Of a stretch of DNA of 64,000 nucleotides, positions 18,804 through 28,527 are shown in pieces. The notes beneath the pieces are model-generated. The model worked only from the letters and a program-made list of their open reading frames with translations. It was not told the DNA's origin and did not search any database. The stretch lies in assembly GCF_020099395.1 (NCBI RefSeq), contig NZ_CP083590.1:4278001-4342000 (forward strand), read 5' to 3'. Numbering within the stretch: the first letter of the stretch is position 1; the number at the start of each line of letters is the position of its first letter. The stretch comes from Streptomyces mobaraensis (lineage in GTDB: Bacteria; Actinomycetota; Actinomycetes; Streptomycetales; Streptomycetaceae). A program made the translations under genes and the position numbers.

Positions 18804-18831
18804 TCCTCCAAGCGCCGCTTATGCTTTTTCT

Positions 18832-19767
18832 ATGATCGAGGCCCGCCACCTGCGCGTGCTGCGCGCCGTGGCCACCACCGGTTCGTTCTCCGCCGCAGCC
18901 CGGGAGCTGGGCTGCACCCAGCCCGCCGTCAGCCAGCAGATGAAGGCCCTGGAGCAGTCCGCGGGCACCCCGCTGCTCGTCCGCACCGGCCGCGAGACGC
19001 GGCTCACCGAGGCGGGCCGGGCGCTCGTCCGGCACGCCGCCGGCATTCTCGCCGGGCTCACCGCCGCCGAGGAGGAGATCGCCGCCATCGCCGGGCTGCG
19101 CGCGGGCCGGGTGCGGCTGGTCTCCTTCCCCAGCGGCAGCTCGACGCTGGTCCCCACCGCCCTCGCCGGGATGCGCGCCGCCCGTCCCGGGATCCAGATC
19201 TCCCTGGAGGAGGCCGAGCCGCCGCGCTCGGTGGAGATGCTGCGGGCCGGTGACTGCGAGATCGCGCTGGCCTTCCGCTACCCCGAGACGCGCGGCCCGG
19301 GCTCTCCGGCGGGCGCGGACGCGGAGGCCGACGGGGGCTGGGGCAAGGACGACCTCGTCGTCCGGCCGCTGCTCACCGACCGCCTCGTCGGCGTGGTCCC
19401 CGAGGGGCACCCGCTGGCGGACGCTGAGCGGATCGGCATCGACGAGTTCGCCGGCGAGCCGTGGATCGCGGGCTGCCCGCGCTGCCGCCGGCACCTGGTG
19501 GAGATCTGCGAGAACGCGGGCTTCACCCCGCGGATCGACTTCGCGACGGACGACTACCCGGCGGTGTTCGGCCTGGTCGGCGCCGGTCTCGGGGTGGCCG
19601 TGATGCCGGAGCTCGCGGTGGAGTCGGTACGCCACCGGGGGGCGAGGACGGTGCCGGTGGAGCCGGCCGTGGAGCGGGAGGTCGTGGCGCTGACCCTGCC
19701 GGACCTGGCGCGGGTGCCGGCCGTCGCGGAGATGCTCGACCGGCTGGCGGCGGCGGCGCGCCGCTGA
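18832..19767 (+). CDS. LysR family transcriptional regulator
   Basis: This 311-residue LTTR has the N-terminal winged HTH (LRVLRAVATTGSFSAAAREL, then GCTQPAVSQQMKALEQS) and a periplasmic-binding-like effector domain (VRLVSFPSGSSTLVPTAL, LVGVVPEGHPLADAERIG, AGLGVAVMPELAVESV). An acidic loop with AGADAEADGG interrupts the effector domain around residue 160. No Shine-Dalgarno precedes ATG 18832; TATGCT ends 6 nt before it, so the transcript is probably leaderless. Targets are unknown; the divergent MOSC gene is the first candidate. Confidence 0.9.
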   Translation: MIEARHLRVLRAVATTGSFSAAARELGCTQPAVSQQMKALEQSAGTPLLVRTGRETRLTEAGRALVRHAAGILAGLTAAEEEIAAIAGLRAGRVRLVSFPSGSSTLVPTALAGMRAARPGIQISLEEAEPPRSVEMLRAGDCEIALAFRYPETRGPGSPAGADAEADGGWGKDDLVVRPLLTDRLVGVVPEGHPLADAERIGIDEFAGEPWIAGCPRCRRHLVEICENAGFTPRIDFATDDYPAVFGLVGAGLGVAVMPELAVESVRHRGARTVPVEPAVEREVVALTLPDLARVPAVAEMLDRLAAAARR

Positions 19768-19888
19768 GCGCGGGCCCGGGGGCCGTGGGCGTACACGCCC
19801 CCTCGCAGGCCGAACACGCTCCGTGACCGGCCCGAGTGTGCCTCACCCTCCGTCACGGGACGGCCGGCGCCCGGCCGCCCCGCCGGCC

Positions 19889-20209
19889 TCACGCGCTCAT
19901 CGGGCTCGTGCCGCCCGCCGGTACCGGCCGCTGTCGCGCCCGGCCCATGAGCTCCTCGCGTTCGTCCTCGGTGAGTCCGCCCCACACCCCGTAGGGTTCC
20001 CGGACCGCCAGCGCGTGCGCCGCGCACTCCGCGCGCACCGGGCAGCGCATGCAGACCTCTTTCGCCGAGGTCTCGCGGGCGCTGCGGGCGGCGCCGCGCT
20101 CGCCCTCCGGGTGGAAGAACAGCGAGCTGTCGACGCCGCGGCAGGCGGCCAGCAGCTGCCAGTCCCACAGGTCGGCGTTGGGGCCGGGGAGCCGGGAGAA
20201 ATCTGCCAT
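19889..20209 (-). CDS. whiD: WhiB-like sporulation regulator WhiD
   Basis: This 106-residue WhiB-family protein binds an oxygen-sensitive [4Fe-4S] cluster and is needed late in sporulation. The four cluster cysteines are visible: one in LLAACRGVDSS, then VCMRCPVRAEC as C-x2-C-x5-C. The family turn GVWGGLTEDER and a basic C-terminal stretch follow. The beginning MADFSRLPGPNADLWDWQ and the position next to bldM identify it as WhiD. Start ATG 20209 has GAGGGG 9 nt upstream. It is divergent from bldM across 444 bp. A possible promoter is TTCACA-N18-TAGATT on the minus strand (20353-20324). Confidence 0.95.
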   Translation of the reverse strand: MADFSRLPGPNADLWDWQLLAACRGVDSSLFFHPEGERGAARSARETSAKEVCMRCPVRAECAAHALAVREPYGVWGGLTEDEREELMGRARQRPVPAGGTSPMSA

Positions 20210-20438
20210 TGCGTGTCCCCTCGAAACGGATCGAAGCGCATCGATGCGACGGTGGTGGGACCGCGGTGGTACCGGCGGGCCCGTCAGGATCCCTATGAGC
20301 AGATGAAAATATGACTCATTGCGAATCTAGCCACAGTTGTCCACGAATGTGAAGAAAAACGGCTCCAAGCGGGCAAATGGGGCACGACTCGAACGATCTG
20401 ACGAGCGCCCCCCGTGCGCCCTGCTCCGTATCCGGGCC

Positions 20439-20453
20439 CTCACGTAGAGTGCC
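20439..20453 (+). promoter_or_regulatory. Candidate BldD box
   Basis: CTCACGTAGAGTGCC matches seven of nine fixed positions in the BldD consensus as I recall it, and lies 20 bp upstream of the bldM -35. bldM is a known BldD-regulated gene in other Streptomyces; this site is inference. Confidence 0.35.
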
Positions 20454-20472
20454 GAACACGGCCGACCAAGCC

Positions 20473-20500
20473 CGTAACTCTTTCGGGTGACCGTCGTTGA
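20473..20500 (+). promoter_or_regulatory. bldM promoter recognised by sigma-BldN
   Basis: CGTAAC (20473-20478) and CGTTGA (20495-20500) are separated by exactly 16 nt. These hexamers and spacing are those established for the sigma-BldN-dependent bldMp1 promoter in S. coelicolor. The leader to the bldM ATG would be about 147 nt. A second, later promoter (bldMp2) is expected nearer the gene but I cannot place it. Confidence 0.88.
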
Positions 20501-20653
20501 GAGTGCGGAGGCGGTTGGCGAATGCAGCGGTCGGGCAGGTGTCCGAGATGGTCCGCGGCGGTCTGCTCAGCAGGTGTCTCGCCAATCGCGCAGGTGACGA
20601 TCAGTACCAGCCTGGAGGCTCAAGGTGACGCGCATCAGCTGCGGAGGACGGCC

Positions 20654-21265
20654 ATGACATCCGTCCTCGTCTGCGACGACTCCCCGCTTGCCCGAGAGGC
20701 GCTCCGGCGTGCGGTGGCGACCGTGCCCGGCGTCGAGCGCGTGACGACGGCGGCCAACGGCGAGGAAGTCCTCCGCCGCTGGGGCGCCGATCGTTCGGAC
20801 CTCATTCTGATGGACGTACGCATGCCCGGTCTGGGCGGCGTCGAGACGGTGCGCCGGCTGCTCTCCGCTGACCCCGGCGCCCGCATCATCATGCTCACGG
20901 TCGCCGAGGACCTGGACGGGGTGGCCCTCGCGGTCGCCGCCGGCGCCCGCGGCTACCTGCACAAGGACGCCTCGCGCGCCGAGCTGCGCGCCACGGTGAC
21001 CCAGGCGCTCGCCGACCCCACCTGGCGGCTCGCCCCCCGGCGGCTGCGCTCGGCCGAGATGGGCGCGGCGCCCACCCTCACCGCCCGGGAGATCCAGGTG
21101 CTGGAGGGTATGAGCCACGGGCGGTCCAACGCCGAGATCGGCCGCGAGCTCTTCCTCTCCGAGGACACCGTGAAGACGCACGCCCGGCGGCTGTTCAAAA
21201 AGCTGGGCGCCTCCGACCGGGCGCACGCCGTGGCCCTCGGCTTCCGCTGGGGCCTGGTCCGCTAG
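20654..21265 (+). CDS. bldM: Atypical orphan response regulator BldM
   Basis: This 203-residue regulator controls aerial hyphae formation and, as a heterodimer with WhiI, late sporulation genes. The receiver domain has the acidic pair D8-D9 (VCDDSP), the phosphoacceptor-position D54 (LILMDVRMPGLGG) and a Lys in YLHKDASRAE. The LuxR-type HTH is LTAREIQVLEGMSHGRSNAE with LFLSEDTVKTHARRLFKKLG. In S. coelicolor BldM works without phosphorylation. Start ATG 20654 follows GCGGAGG. It is driven by the sigma-BldN promoter at 20473-20500 and is divergent from whiD. Confidence 0.97.
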   Translation: MTSVLVCDDSPLAREALRRAVATVPGVERVTTAANGEEVLRRWGADRSDLILMDVRMPGLGGVETVRRLLSADPGARIIMLTVAEDLDGVALAVAAGARGYLHKDASRAELRATVTQALADPTWRLAPRRLRSAEMGAAPTLTAREIQVLEGMSHGRSNAEIGRELFLSEDTVKTHARRLFKKLGASDRAHAVALGFRWGLVR

Positions 21266-21710
21266 CGGCGGAGCGGGTACGCGGCGCCGCGCGGTCGCGG
21301 CGCGTGGTCACACCTCGGGCGACGACGGCCGGTGTCGGCAGGGCCGTCGCCGGAAAAGAGGAACCGGACGGACCCCGCGCGGGCGGGGCGTCCCGGGTCG
21401 GCGCGGTGCCGGGTGACGCGCACGGCGACCCCGCGGCGCCGACGCCCGGCGCCGAAAGCCCGACGGATGCCGCATCCTTGAGGTGTGACTCCTCCCCGCC
21501 AGAGGCCGGCTCTTCTCGCTCGGCCAGAAGAGACCTCATGACGGACAGGCGCAGCCCGTGGTCGTACGGCCGGACGCCGGACGGCACGGGCCCAAGCTAT
21601 CGGCGGAGTCGTGGGCGCGGGGCGGGTATACCCGGAAGGGGGCGACGCGAGACGTGAGTGCGAGGACACCGACGCGTAACGGTTCGACGCACAACTATGA
21701 AGGCGGTGCC
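21266..21710. other. Intergenic region bldM to sigma factor gene
   Basis: I see no gene in these 445 bp. A 10-bp palindrome GGGTATACCC (21624-21633) lies about 80 nt before the preferred start of the sigma factor and could be part of its promoter or an operator. Other open frames here have no ribosome binding sites or family features. Confidence 0.5.
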
Positions 21711-22442
21711 GTGGATCGTCGGACACCCAGGCACCATGGACCGATGCGCGACGACGAGACCCCGGGGCCGCTCCTCGCCACGGGTCCGGCCGCAGCCCCC
21801 CCGACGGGCCCCGGCACGGGCCCGGCCACCGGCACACCCGCGGGAGCGCCCGCCGGTGCGGCGTCCGGAGCGGCGACGGGGCCGGGCGAGATCGGCGCCC
21901 TCGTCACCCGGGCCGTCGAGGGCGACCGGCGCGCCACCCACGACCTGCTCGCCCTGGTGCACCCGCTGGCGCTGCGTTACTGCCGCACCCGGCTGTCGCG
22001 GCTGCCCGGCGACGCCCGGCACTTCGTGGACGACCTCGCCCAGGAGGTCTGCCTCGCCGTGCTCTGCGCGCTGCCCCGCTACCGGGACACCGGCCGGCCC
22101 TTCGAGGCGTTCGTCGTCGCCATCGCCGCGCACAAGGTCGCCGACCTCCAGCGGGCGGCCATGCGCCACCCCGGCAGCACGGCCGTCCCCTCCGACGAGA
22201 TGCCCGAGCAGCCCGACGACTCCCTCGGCCCCGAGGAGCGGGCGCTGCTCAGCAGCGACGCGGAGTGGGCCAAGAAGCTGCTCGCCAACCTCCCGGAGAA
22301 CCAGCGCGAGCTGGTGCTGCTCCGGGTCGCCGTGGGGCTGACCGCGGAGGAGACCGGGCAGATGCTGGGCATGTCGCCGGGCGCGGTCCGGGTCGCCCAG
22401 CACCGGGCGCTGAGCAGGCTGCGGGCGCTCGCCGAACAGTGA
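21711..22442 (+). CDS. shbA: RNA polymerase sigma factor, ShbA type
   Basis: This 243-residue sigma-70 family protein has a Pro/Gly/Ala-rich N-terminus, sigma region 2 ([20 protein letters not shown], then [20 protein letters not shown] with [16 protein letters not shown]) and region 4 ([40 protein letters not shown]). It resembles the ECF-like ShbA, which in S. griseus transcribes hrdB, the principal sigma factor gene. The name rests on domain type and position between bldM and guaB. The start is uncertain: GTG 21711 has GAAGG 7 nt upstream; GTG 21654 and ATG 21744 are alternatives. Confidence 0.75.
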   Translation: MDRRTPRHHGPMRDDETPGPLLATGPAAAPPTGPGTGPATGTPAGAPAGAASGAATGPGEIGALVTRAVEGDRRATHDLLALVHPLALRYCRTRLSRLPGDARHFVDDLAQEVCLAVLCALPRYRDTGRPFEAFVVAIAAHKVADLQRAAMRHPGSTAVPSDEMPEQPDDSLGPEERALLSSDAEWAKKLLANLPENQRELVLLRVAVGLTAEETGQMLGMSPGAVRVAQHRALSRLRALAEQ

Positions 22443-22592
22443 GCGCCGACGCCTTCGCAAAAGGGTTCGTAGGAACACCCAAGTGACGCGATCCTCACCG
22501 ATCGTGGAATGGGACACCTGCGGCGGCCGTTAGCATGGGAGTCCTCGCTGAGGCAAGGGGGTTCCGGGTCCCGCGGCGGCAGCCGCCGGTGA

Positions 22593-24143
<1,551 letters not shown>

Positions 24144-24164
24144 ACCCGTGGGGGCGGGGTGGGG

Positions 24165-24242
24165 GGTCTCTCCCCGCCCCGCCCCTTCCCGTTTCCCGCG
24201 GGGGACGGCCCCCGCACCCCCCTGGACGCCGGACGGGCTGAG
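24165..24242 (+). repeat. Intergenic GC-rich repeat, degenerate forward copy
   Basis: After guaB a shortened member of the CGCCGGACGGGCTG family is found. It has a CCCCGCCCCGCCCC block, CCGTTTCC, the small hairpin GCGGGGGACGGCCCCCGC and the core GACGCCGGACGGGCTGAG ending at 24242. Confidence 0.75.
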
Positions 24243-24299
24243 TGGTGCGCGTGTCGGTGATACTGGAGTGCGGCAGACGTAGAAGGAAAGGCCACACAC

Positions 24300-25427
24300 G
24301 TGACTGAGATCGAGATCGGGCGCGGCAAGCGCGGACGCCGGGCGTACGCGTTCGACGACATCGCCGTCGTCCCCAGCCGGCGCACCCGTGACCCGAAGGA
24401 GGTCTCGATCGCCTGGCAGATCGACGCCTACCGTTTCGAGCTGCCGTTCCTGGCCGCGCCGATGGACTCCGTCGTCTCCCCCGAGACGGCCATCCGCATC
24501 GGTGAGCTGGGCGGCCTCGGCGTGCTCAACCTCGAGGGCCTGTGGACCCGGTACGAGGACCCGGAGCCGCTGCTCGCGGAGATCGCCGAGCTGGACGAGC
24601 ACGCCGCCACCAAGCGGATGCAGGAGATCTACGCCGCGCCGATCAAGGAGGAGCTGATCGGGCAGCGCATCAAGGAGGTCCGCGACTCCGGTGTCGTGAC
24701 CGCCGCCGCGCTCTCCCCGCAGCGCACCGCGCAGTTCTCCAAGGCCGTCGTCGACGCCGGTGTGGACATCTTCGTCATCCGCGGCACCACCGTCTCCGCC
24801 GAGCACGTCTCCGGCGCCGCCGAGCCGCTGAACCTCAAGCAGTTCATCTACGAGCTCGACGTGCCGGTGATCGTCGGCGGCTGCGCCACGTACACCGCCG
24901 CCCTGCACCTGATGCGCACCGGCGCGGCGGGCGTCCTCGTCGGCTTCGGCGGCGGCGCCGCGCACACCACCCGGAACGTGCTGGGCATCCAGGTCCCGAT
25001 GGCCACCGCGGTCGCCGACGTGGCCGCCGCCCGCCGCGACTACATGGACGAGTCCGGCGGCCGCTACGTGCACGTCATCGCCGACGGCGGCGTGGGCTGG
25101 TCCGGCGACCTGCCCAAGGCCATCGCCTGCGGCGCCGACGCCGTGATGATGGGCTCCCCGCTCGCCCGCGCCACCGACGCGCCGGGCCGCGGCCACCACT
25201 GGGGCATGGAGGCCGTCCACGAGGACGTGCCGCGCGGCAAGCGCATGAACCTGGGCGCCGTGGGCACCACCGAGGAGATCCTTCTCGGCCCCTCGCACAC
25301 CCCCGACGGGTCGATGAACTTCTTCGGCGCGCTGCGCCGGGCGATGGCGACCACGGGCTACAGCGAGCTCAAGGAGTTCCAGCGGGTCGAGGTGACGGTC
25401 GCGCCGTCGCAGCACGACAACCGCTGA
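24300..25427 (+). CDS. guaB3: GuaB3 family IMP dehydrogenase-related protein
   Basis: This 375-residue barrel protein belongs to the GuaB3 (IMP dehydrogenase-related) group and lacks CBS domains. It shows AYAFDDIAVVPSRRTRDPKE, FLAAPMDSVVSPETA, GVLNLEGLWTRYED and the phosphate-binding VIADGGVGWSGDLPKAIA with GADAVMMGSPLARA. The loop that carries the catalytic Cys in GuaB here reads GFGGGAAHTTRN (near residue 220), without Cys, as in other actinobacterial members I remember. It therefore cannot form the usual E-XMP thioester; cyanobacterial GuaB3 acts as GMP reductase but retains that Cys. Start GTG 24300; terminator at 25443-25484. Confidence 0.9.
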   Translation: MTEIEIGRGKRGRRAYAFDDIAVVPSRRTRDPKEVSIAWQIDAYRFELPFLAAPMDSVVSPETAIRIGELGGLGVLNLEGLWTRYEDPEPLLAEIAELDEHAATKRMQEIYAAPIKEELIGQRIKEVRDSGVVTAAALSPQRTAQFSKAVVDAGVDIFVIRGTTVSAEHVSGAAEPLNLKQFIYELDVPVIVGGCATYTAALHLMRTGAAGVLVGFGGGAAHTTRNVLGIQVPMATAVADVAAARRDYMDESGGRYVHVIADGGVGWSGDLPKAIACGADAVMMGSPLARATDAPGRGHHWGMEAVHEDVPRGKRMNLGAVGTTEEILLGPSHTPDGSMNFFGALRRAMATTGYSELKEFQRVEVTVAPSQHDNR

Positions 25428-25442
25428 CGTTTCGTCGGACGA

Positions 25443-25484
25443 CGCCGAAGGGTCCGGTCACGGTGGTGACCGGGCCCTTCGGCG
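25443..25484 (+). terminator. Hairpin terminator after guaB3
   Basis: A 19-bp stem with one G-U wobble pairs 25443-25461 with 25466-25484 around a GGTG loop; the arm begins CGCCGAAGGG. It starts 15 nt after the guaB3 stop codon. Confidence 0.9.
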
Positions 25485-25565
25485 TGTGCGGAGCGGTCTG
25501 CGGAGCGGCCGGTCTCCGCCGTCAACTCCGTATAAAGGTTCGGGGATGGTGAATACTGGCGACTT

Positions 25566-26714
25566 ATGGCGCAAAGTAAGTCGTTCAGCGGCAGGGACAT
25601 GGGCATCGACCTCGGCACCGCCAACACGCTGGTGTACGTGCGGGGGAAGGGAGTGGTGCTCAACGAGCCCTCGGTCGTGGCCGTCAACGCTGATGACGGC
25701 AGTGTGCTGTCCGTGGGTTCCGAGGCCAAGGAGACCATCGGGCGCACCCCCTCGAACATCGTGGCCATCCGCCCGATGCGCGACGGCGTCATAGCCGACT
25801 TCGAGATAGCCGAGCGGATGCTGCGGCACTTCATCAAGAAGGTCACCGGCAACCGGCGGTTCTCCCGGCCGCGGGTCGTGGTGTGCGTGCCGTCGGGCAT
25901 CACGGGCGTCGAGCGCCGGGCCGTCATCGAAGCCGCCTCGCAGGCCGGGGCGCGCGCCGTGCACCTCGTCGAGGAGCCCATGGCGGCGGCGATCGGCGCG
26001 GGCCTGCCCGTCAGCGAGCCCACCGGCTGCATGGTCGTCGACATCGGCGGCGGTACGACCGAGGTCGCCGTCATCTCCCTGGGCGGCATCGTCACCGCGC
26101 GGTCCGTGCGGACGGCGGGCGACGCGATGGACGCGGCGATCATCTCCTACGTGAAGAAGGAGTACGCGCTCGCGATCGGCGAGCGCACCGCCGAGGAGAT
26201 CAAGCTGAGCATCGGCTCCGCGGCGCCCACCGGGAAGTGGACGGCCGCCGGACTCGCCGCCGTCGCCCGGCAGTTGGAGAAGCATCCGGAGGCTGACGGG
26301 GGTGGTGATCCCGAGGAGACTCAGGGGTTGCTGCCTCCGGACCGGTTCGCCATCCGGGGGCGGGATCAGGTGAGTGGTCTGCCGAAGACGCTGTCGCTGA
26401 CCGCCGACGAGATCCGGCACGCGCTGAGCGAGCCGGTGGACGCGATCGTGATGGCGGTGCGGCAGACGCTGGACGAGACGCCGCCGGAGCTTTCCGGGGA
26501 CATCATGGACCGGGGGATCGTGCTGACGGGTGGGGGTGCGTTGTTGCGGGGGCTGGATGTGCGGTTGAGTCGGGAGCTCGACATTCCCGTGTTGGTCGCG
26601 GACGAGCCTCTTGACTGCGTCGCGGTCGGGACGGGGAGGTGTGTCGAGGACTTCGCGAAGTTGCGGACGCTGCTCGACGCGCAGCCGCGGCTTCCGGCCT
26701 CCGGCCGGCTGTAG
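25566..26714 (+). CDS. MreB/Mbl-like actin-family protein with internal insertion
   Basis: This 382-residue protein has the bacterial actin signatures: phosphate-1 [17 protein letters not shown], connect-1 [16 protein letters not shown], phosphate-2 [19 protein letters not shown] and the adenosine motif [14 protein letters not shown]. Streptomyces mreB and mbl act in spore-wall formation; this is a further member. It differs by about 40 extra residues (about 222-265, including [20 protein letters not shown]) between [10 protein letters not shown] and the [14 protein letters not shown] segment. It is not in an mreBCD cluster. No Shine-Dalgarno precedes ATG 25566. Third-position GC drops after about 26280. 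It converges on the nucleotide-sugar dehydrogenase. Confidence 0.9.
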   Translation: MAQSKSFSGRDMGIDLGTANTLVYVRGKGVVLNEPSVVAVNADDGSVLSVGSEAKETIGRTPSNIVAIRPMRDGVIADFEIAERMLRHFIKKVTGNRRFSRPRVVVCVPSGITGVERRAVIEAASQAGARAVHLVEEPMAAAIGAGLPVSEPTGCMVVDIGGGTTEVAVISLGGIVTARSVRTAGDAMDAAIISYVKKEYALAIGERTAEEIKLSIGSAAPTGKWTAAGLAAVARQLEKHPEADGGGDPEETQGLLPPDRFAIRGRDQVSGLPKTLSLTADEIRHALSEPVDAIVMAVRQTLDETPPELSGDIMDRGIVLTGGGALLRGLDVRLSRELDIPVLVADEPLDCVAVGTGRCVEDFAKLRTLLDAQPRLPASGRL

Positions 26715-26717
26715 GAG

Positions 26718-26905
26718 GCCCCGGCCCCGCCCTTTCACCGTTTCTTGCGGGGGCTGCGCCCCCGCACCCCCGAAACCGCGCTCCGCGCGGTTGTCCTCAA
26801 GCGCCGGACGGGCTGGTTTTCCAGCCCGTCCGGCACTTGAGGACAAGGGGGTCTGGGGGCTTGCCCCCCCCAGGAATCGGCGAAGGGGCGGGACCGGGGC
26901 ACCTC
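26718..26905. terminator. Bidirectional terminator made of two facing intergenic repeats
   Basis: A forward copy of the CGCCGGACGGGCTG repeat (about 26718-26816) meets a reverse copy (about 26821-26905). At the junction they form a perfect 14-bp stem, GCCGGACGGGCTGG (26803-26816) with CCAGCCCGTCCGGC (26821-26834), around a TTTT loop. Inner short hairpins (GCGGGGGCTGCGCCCCCGC) lie on the flanks. It separates the convergent MreB-like and dehydrogenase genes. Confidence 0.85.
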
Positions 26906-28172
26906 ACAGCCGGTACGCCGCCCCCGCCGGACTGGCGCCCCGCGTGTCCAGCAGGAGCTGCGCCTTCACGGCCAAGCCCTGCAAGTCGTACGTCCGGTGG
27001 TGCTGGAGGAGCACGGTGAGGTCGGCCGCGGCCGCCGCCTCGTACAGGCAGTCCACTCGTGGCACGGGCCGTCCCATGACGCGCCACTGCGGGACGTACG
27101 GGTCGTGGAAGCCGATCTGGGCGCCGAGTTCCATCAGGCGGCAGGCGATCTCGCGGGCGGGGGAGCCCTCCTGGTCGCCGATGTCGGCCTTGTAGCCGAC
27201 GCCGAGGAGGAGGACGCGGGCGCCGCGGGCGGACTTGCCGTGTTCGTTGAGGAGGGCGGCGCAGCGCTGGGTGATGTAGCGCGGCATGCGGCCGTTGACC
27301 TCCTGGGCCAGTTCGACCATGCGGAGCGGGTAGCCGAGGCTGCGGCCTTGGTAGGAGAGGTAGTTGGGGTCGACGGGGGTGCCGTGGCCGCCGACGCCGG
27401 GGCCGGGGCGGAAGGCCTGGAAGCCGAAGGGTTTGGTCTCGGCGCAGCGGACGACGTCCCAGAGGTCGACGCCGATGTCGTGGCAGAAGACGGCCATCTC
27501 GTTGGCGAACGCGATGTTGACGTGCCGGTAGTTGGTCTCCCACATGCGGACCGTCTCGGCCTCGCGGGGGCCGCGGGCGCGGACGATCTTCTCGCAGAAG
27601 CGGCCGTAGAAGGCGGCGGCGGCCTCGGTGCAGGCGGGGGTGAGGCCGCCGACGACCTTGGGGACGCGGGCGACGCCCCGGTCCCGGTTGCCGGGGTCGG
27701 CGCGGCCGGGGGAGTAGGCGAGGTGGAAGTCGCGGCCGGCGCACAGGCCGGAGCCCGTTTCCAGCAGGGGGCGGACGACGTCCTCGGTGGCGCCGGGGTG
27801 GACCGCGGACTCCAGGAGGACGGTGGTGTGCGGCCGGAGCCGGGCGGCCAGGGCGCGGGCGGCGTCCTCGACGGCCCCGAGGTCCAGCGCCCGGTTCTCG
27901 CCGAGCCGGGTGGGGGCGCAGATGACGGCCGTGCGGACCCTGCCGAGCTCGGCGTCCTCCGTCGTGGCGCGGAAGCCGGCGGCGAGCATCCGGCGGAGCT
28001 CGGCTGCGGTGAGGGTACCGCCGTCCTCGGCGGGCGGGCGGCCGGCGCGCAGCTCGGCGACGGTGTGCGGGTCGGGGTCGTAGCCGATGGTGACCAGGGA
28101 GGCGGCGGTGGCGGCCTGGGCGAGCGGAAGGCCGAGGTGGCCGAGGCCGATGACGGCGAGGTCTGCGGGCAT
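26904..28172 (-). CDS. Nucleotide-sugar 6-dehydrogenase-like protein, catalytic Cys replaced by Gly
   Basis: This 422-residue protein belongs to the UDP-glucose/GDP-mannose dehydrogenase family, closest in motif to UDP-HexNAc 6-dehydrogenases (WbpA/WecC type). It shows the NAD motif LAVIGLGHLGLPLAQAATAA, AVICAPTRLGENRALDLG, SAVHPGATEDVVRPLLE, the central helix ETNYRHVNIAFANEMAVFC and GVGYKADIGDQEGSPA. In relatives the catalytic loop reads GVGGHCIPVDP; here it is GVGGHGTPVDPNYL, with GGC in place of a Cys codon. Full oxidation to the acid is thus doubtful. Start ATG 28172. It is divergent from glpD across 355 bp. Confidence 0.87.
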   Translation of the reverse strand: MPADLAVIGLGHLGLPLAQAATAASLVTIGYDPDPHTVAELRAGRPPAEDGGTLTAAELRRMLAAGFRATTEDAELGRVRTAVICAPTRLGENRALDLGAVEDAARALAARLRPHTTVLLESAVHPGATEDVVRPLLETGSGLCAGRDFHLAYSPGRADPGNRDRGVARVPKVVGGLTPACTEAAAAFYGRFCEKIVRARGPREAETVRMWETNYRHVNIAFANEMAVFCHDIGVDLWDVVRCAETKPFGFQAFRPGPGVGGHGTPVDPNYLSYQGRSLGYPLRMVELAQEVNGRMPRYITQRCAALLNEHGKSARGARVLLLGVGYKADIGDQEGSPAREIACRLMELGAQIGFHDPYVPQWRVMGRPVPRVDCLYEAAAAADLTVLLQHHRTYDLQGLAVKAQLLLDTRGASPAGAAYRL

Positions 28173-28250
28173 GTGCGAGCGGTCCTTTCCCGGTGAGGAG
28201 CCGTGGGGTCCTGCGGGCGGGGACGCCGGACCGATCCCCGAATGATGAAG

Positions 28251-28272
28251 TACGACGTAGCCGGATGTCGTA
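28251..28272. promoter_or_regulatory. Inverted repeat TACGAC-N10-GTCGTA between dehydrogenase and glpD
   Basis: The 355-bp divergent region contains a perfect 6-bp inverted repeat, followed at 28291 by another TACGAC half-site in an AT-richer stretch. It is a plausible operator for one or both divergent genes. The rest of the region has no gene. Confidence 0.5.
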
Positions 28273-28527
28273 GATCAGGTTAAGGGGATATACGACATAT
28301 TCCGGGCATTGTCGCGTCAGGCGTCGCCATTCGTGTCACGGGTGTGGCGGGAGGCGGCCCGAGGGTTCGGTGCGGCGCGGGATGACTTCCGCCCGGGCGG
28401 GTATCCGGCACAGCCGGGCCGCCGGATCTGGTGCAGCATCGGAGGTGACGCCGGCGGGACCGGCGGTGGCCGGCAGGTACCGGCGGACGGACGGCACACG
28501 CGGCGGACGCGGCAGCGGGAGGCAGCG

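Larger units (their letters stand above)
20210..20653. promoter_or_regulatory. whiD-bldM divergent regulatory region
   Basis: This 444-bp region has no gene and is AT-richer than its surroundings around 20300-20370. It must hold the promoters of both developmental genes. A sigma-BldN promoter for bldM and a BldD-box-like sequence are listed separately. TTGTCCACG at 20337-20345 is one base from the Streptomyces DnaA box but stands alone. Confidence 0.7.

Noticed and set aside
20337..20345. DnaA box (TTGTCCACG) as part of a replication origin
   Set aside because: A single near-match with no cluster of boxes and no dnaA or dnaN nearby.
20375..20400. tRNA-like T-arm (TTCGAGTC on the minus strand)
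   Set aside because: No acceptor stem, D-arm or anticodon arm can be folded around it.
28309..28527. Longer glpD start upstream of 28528
   Set aside because: The extra residues match no dehydrogenase and GTG 28528 has a strong ribosome binding site.
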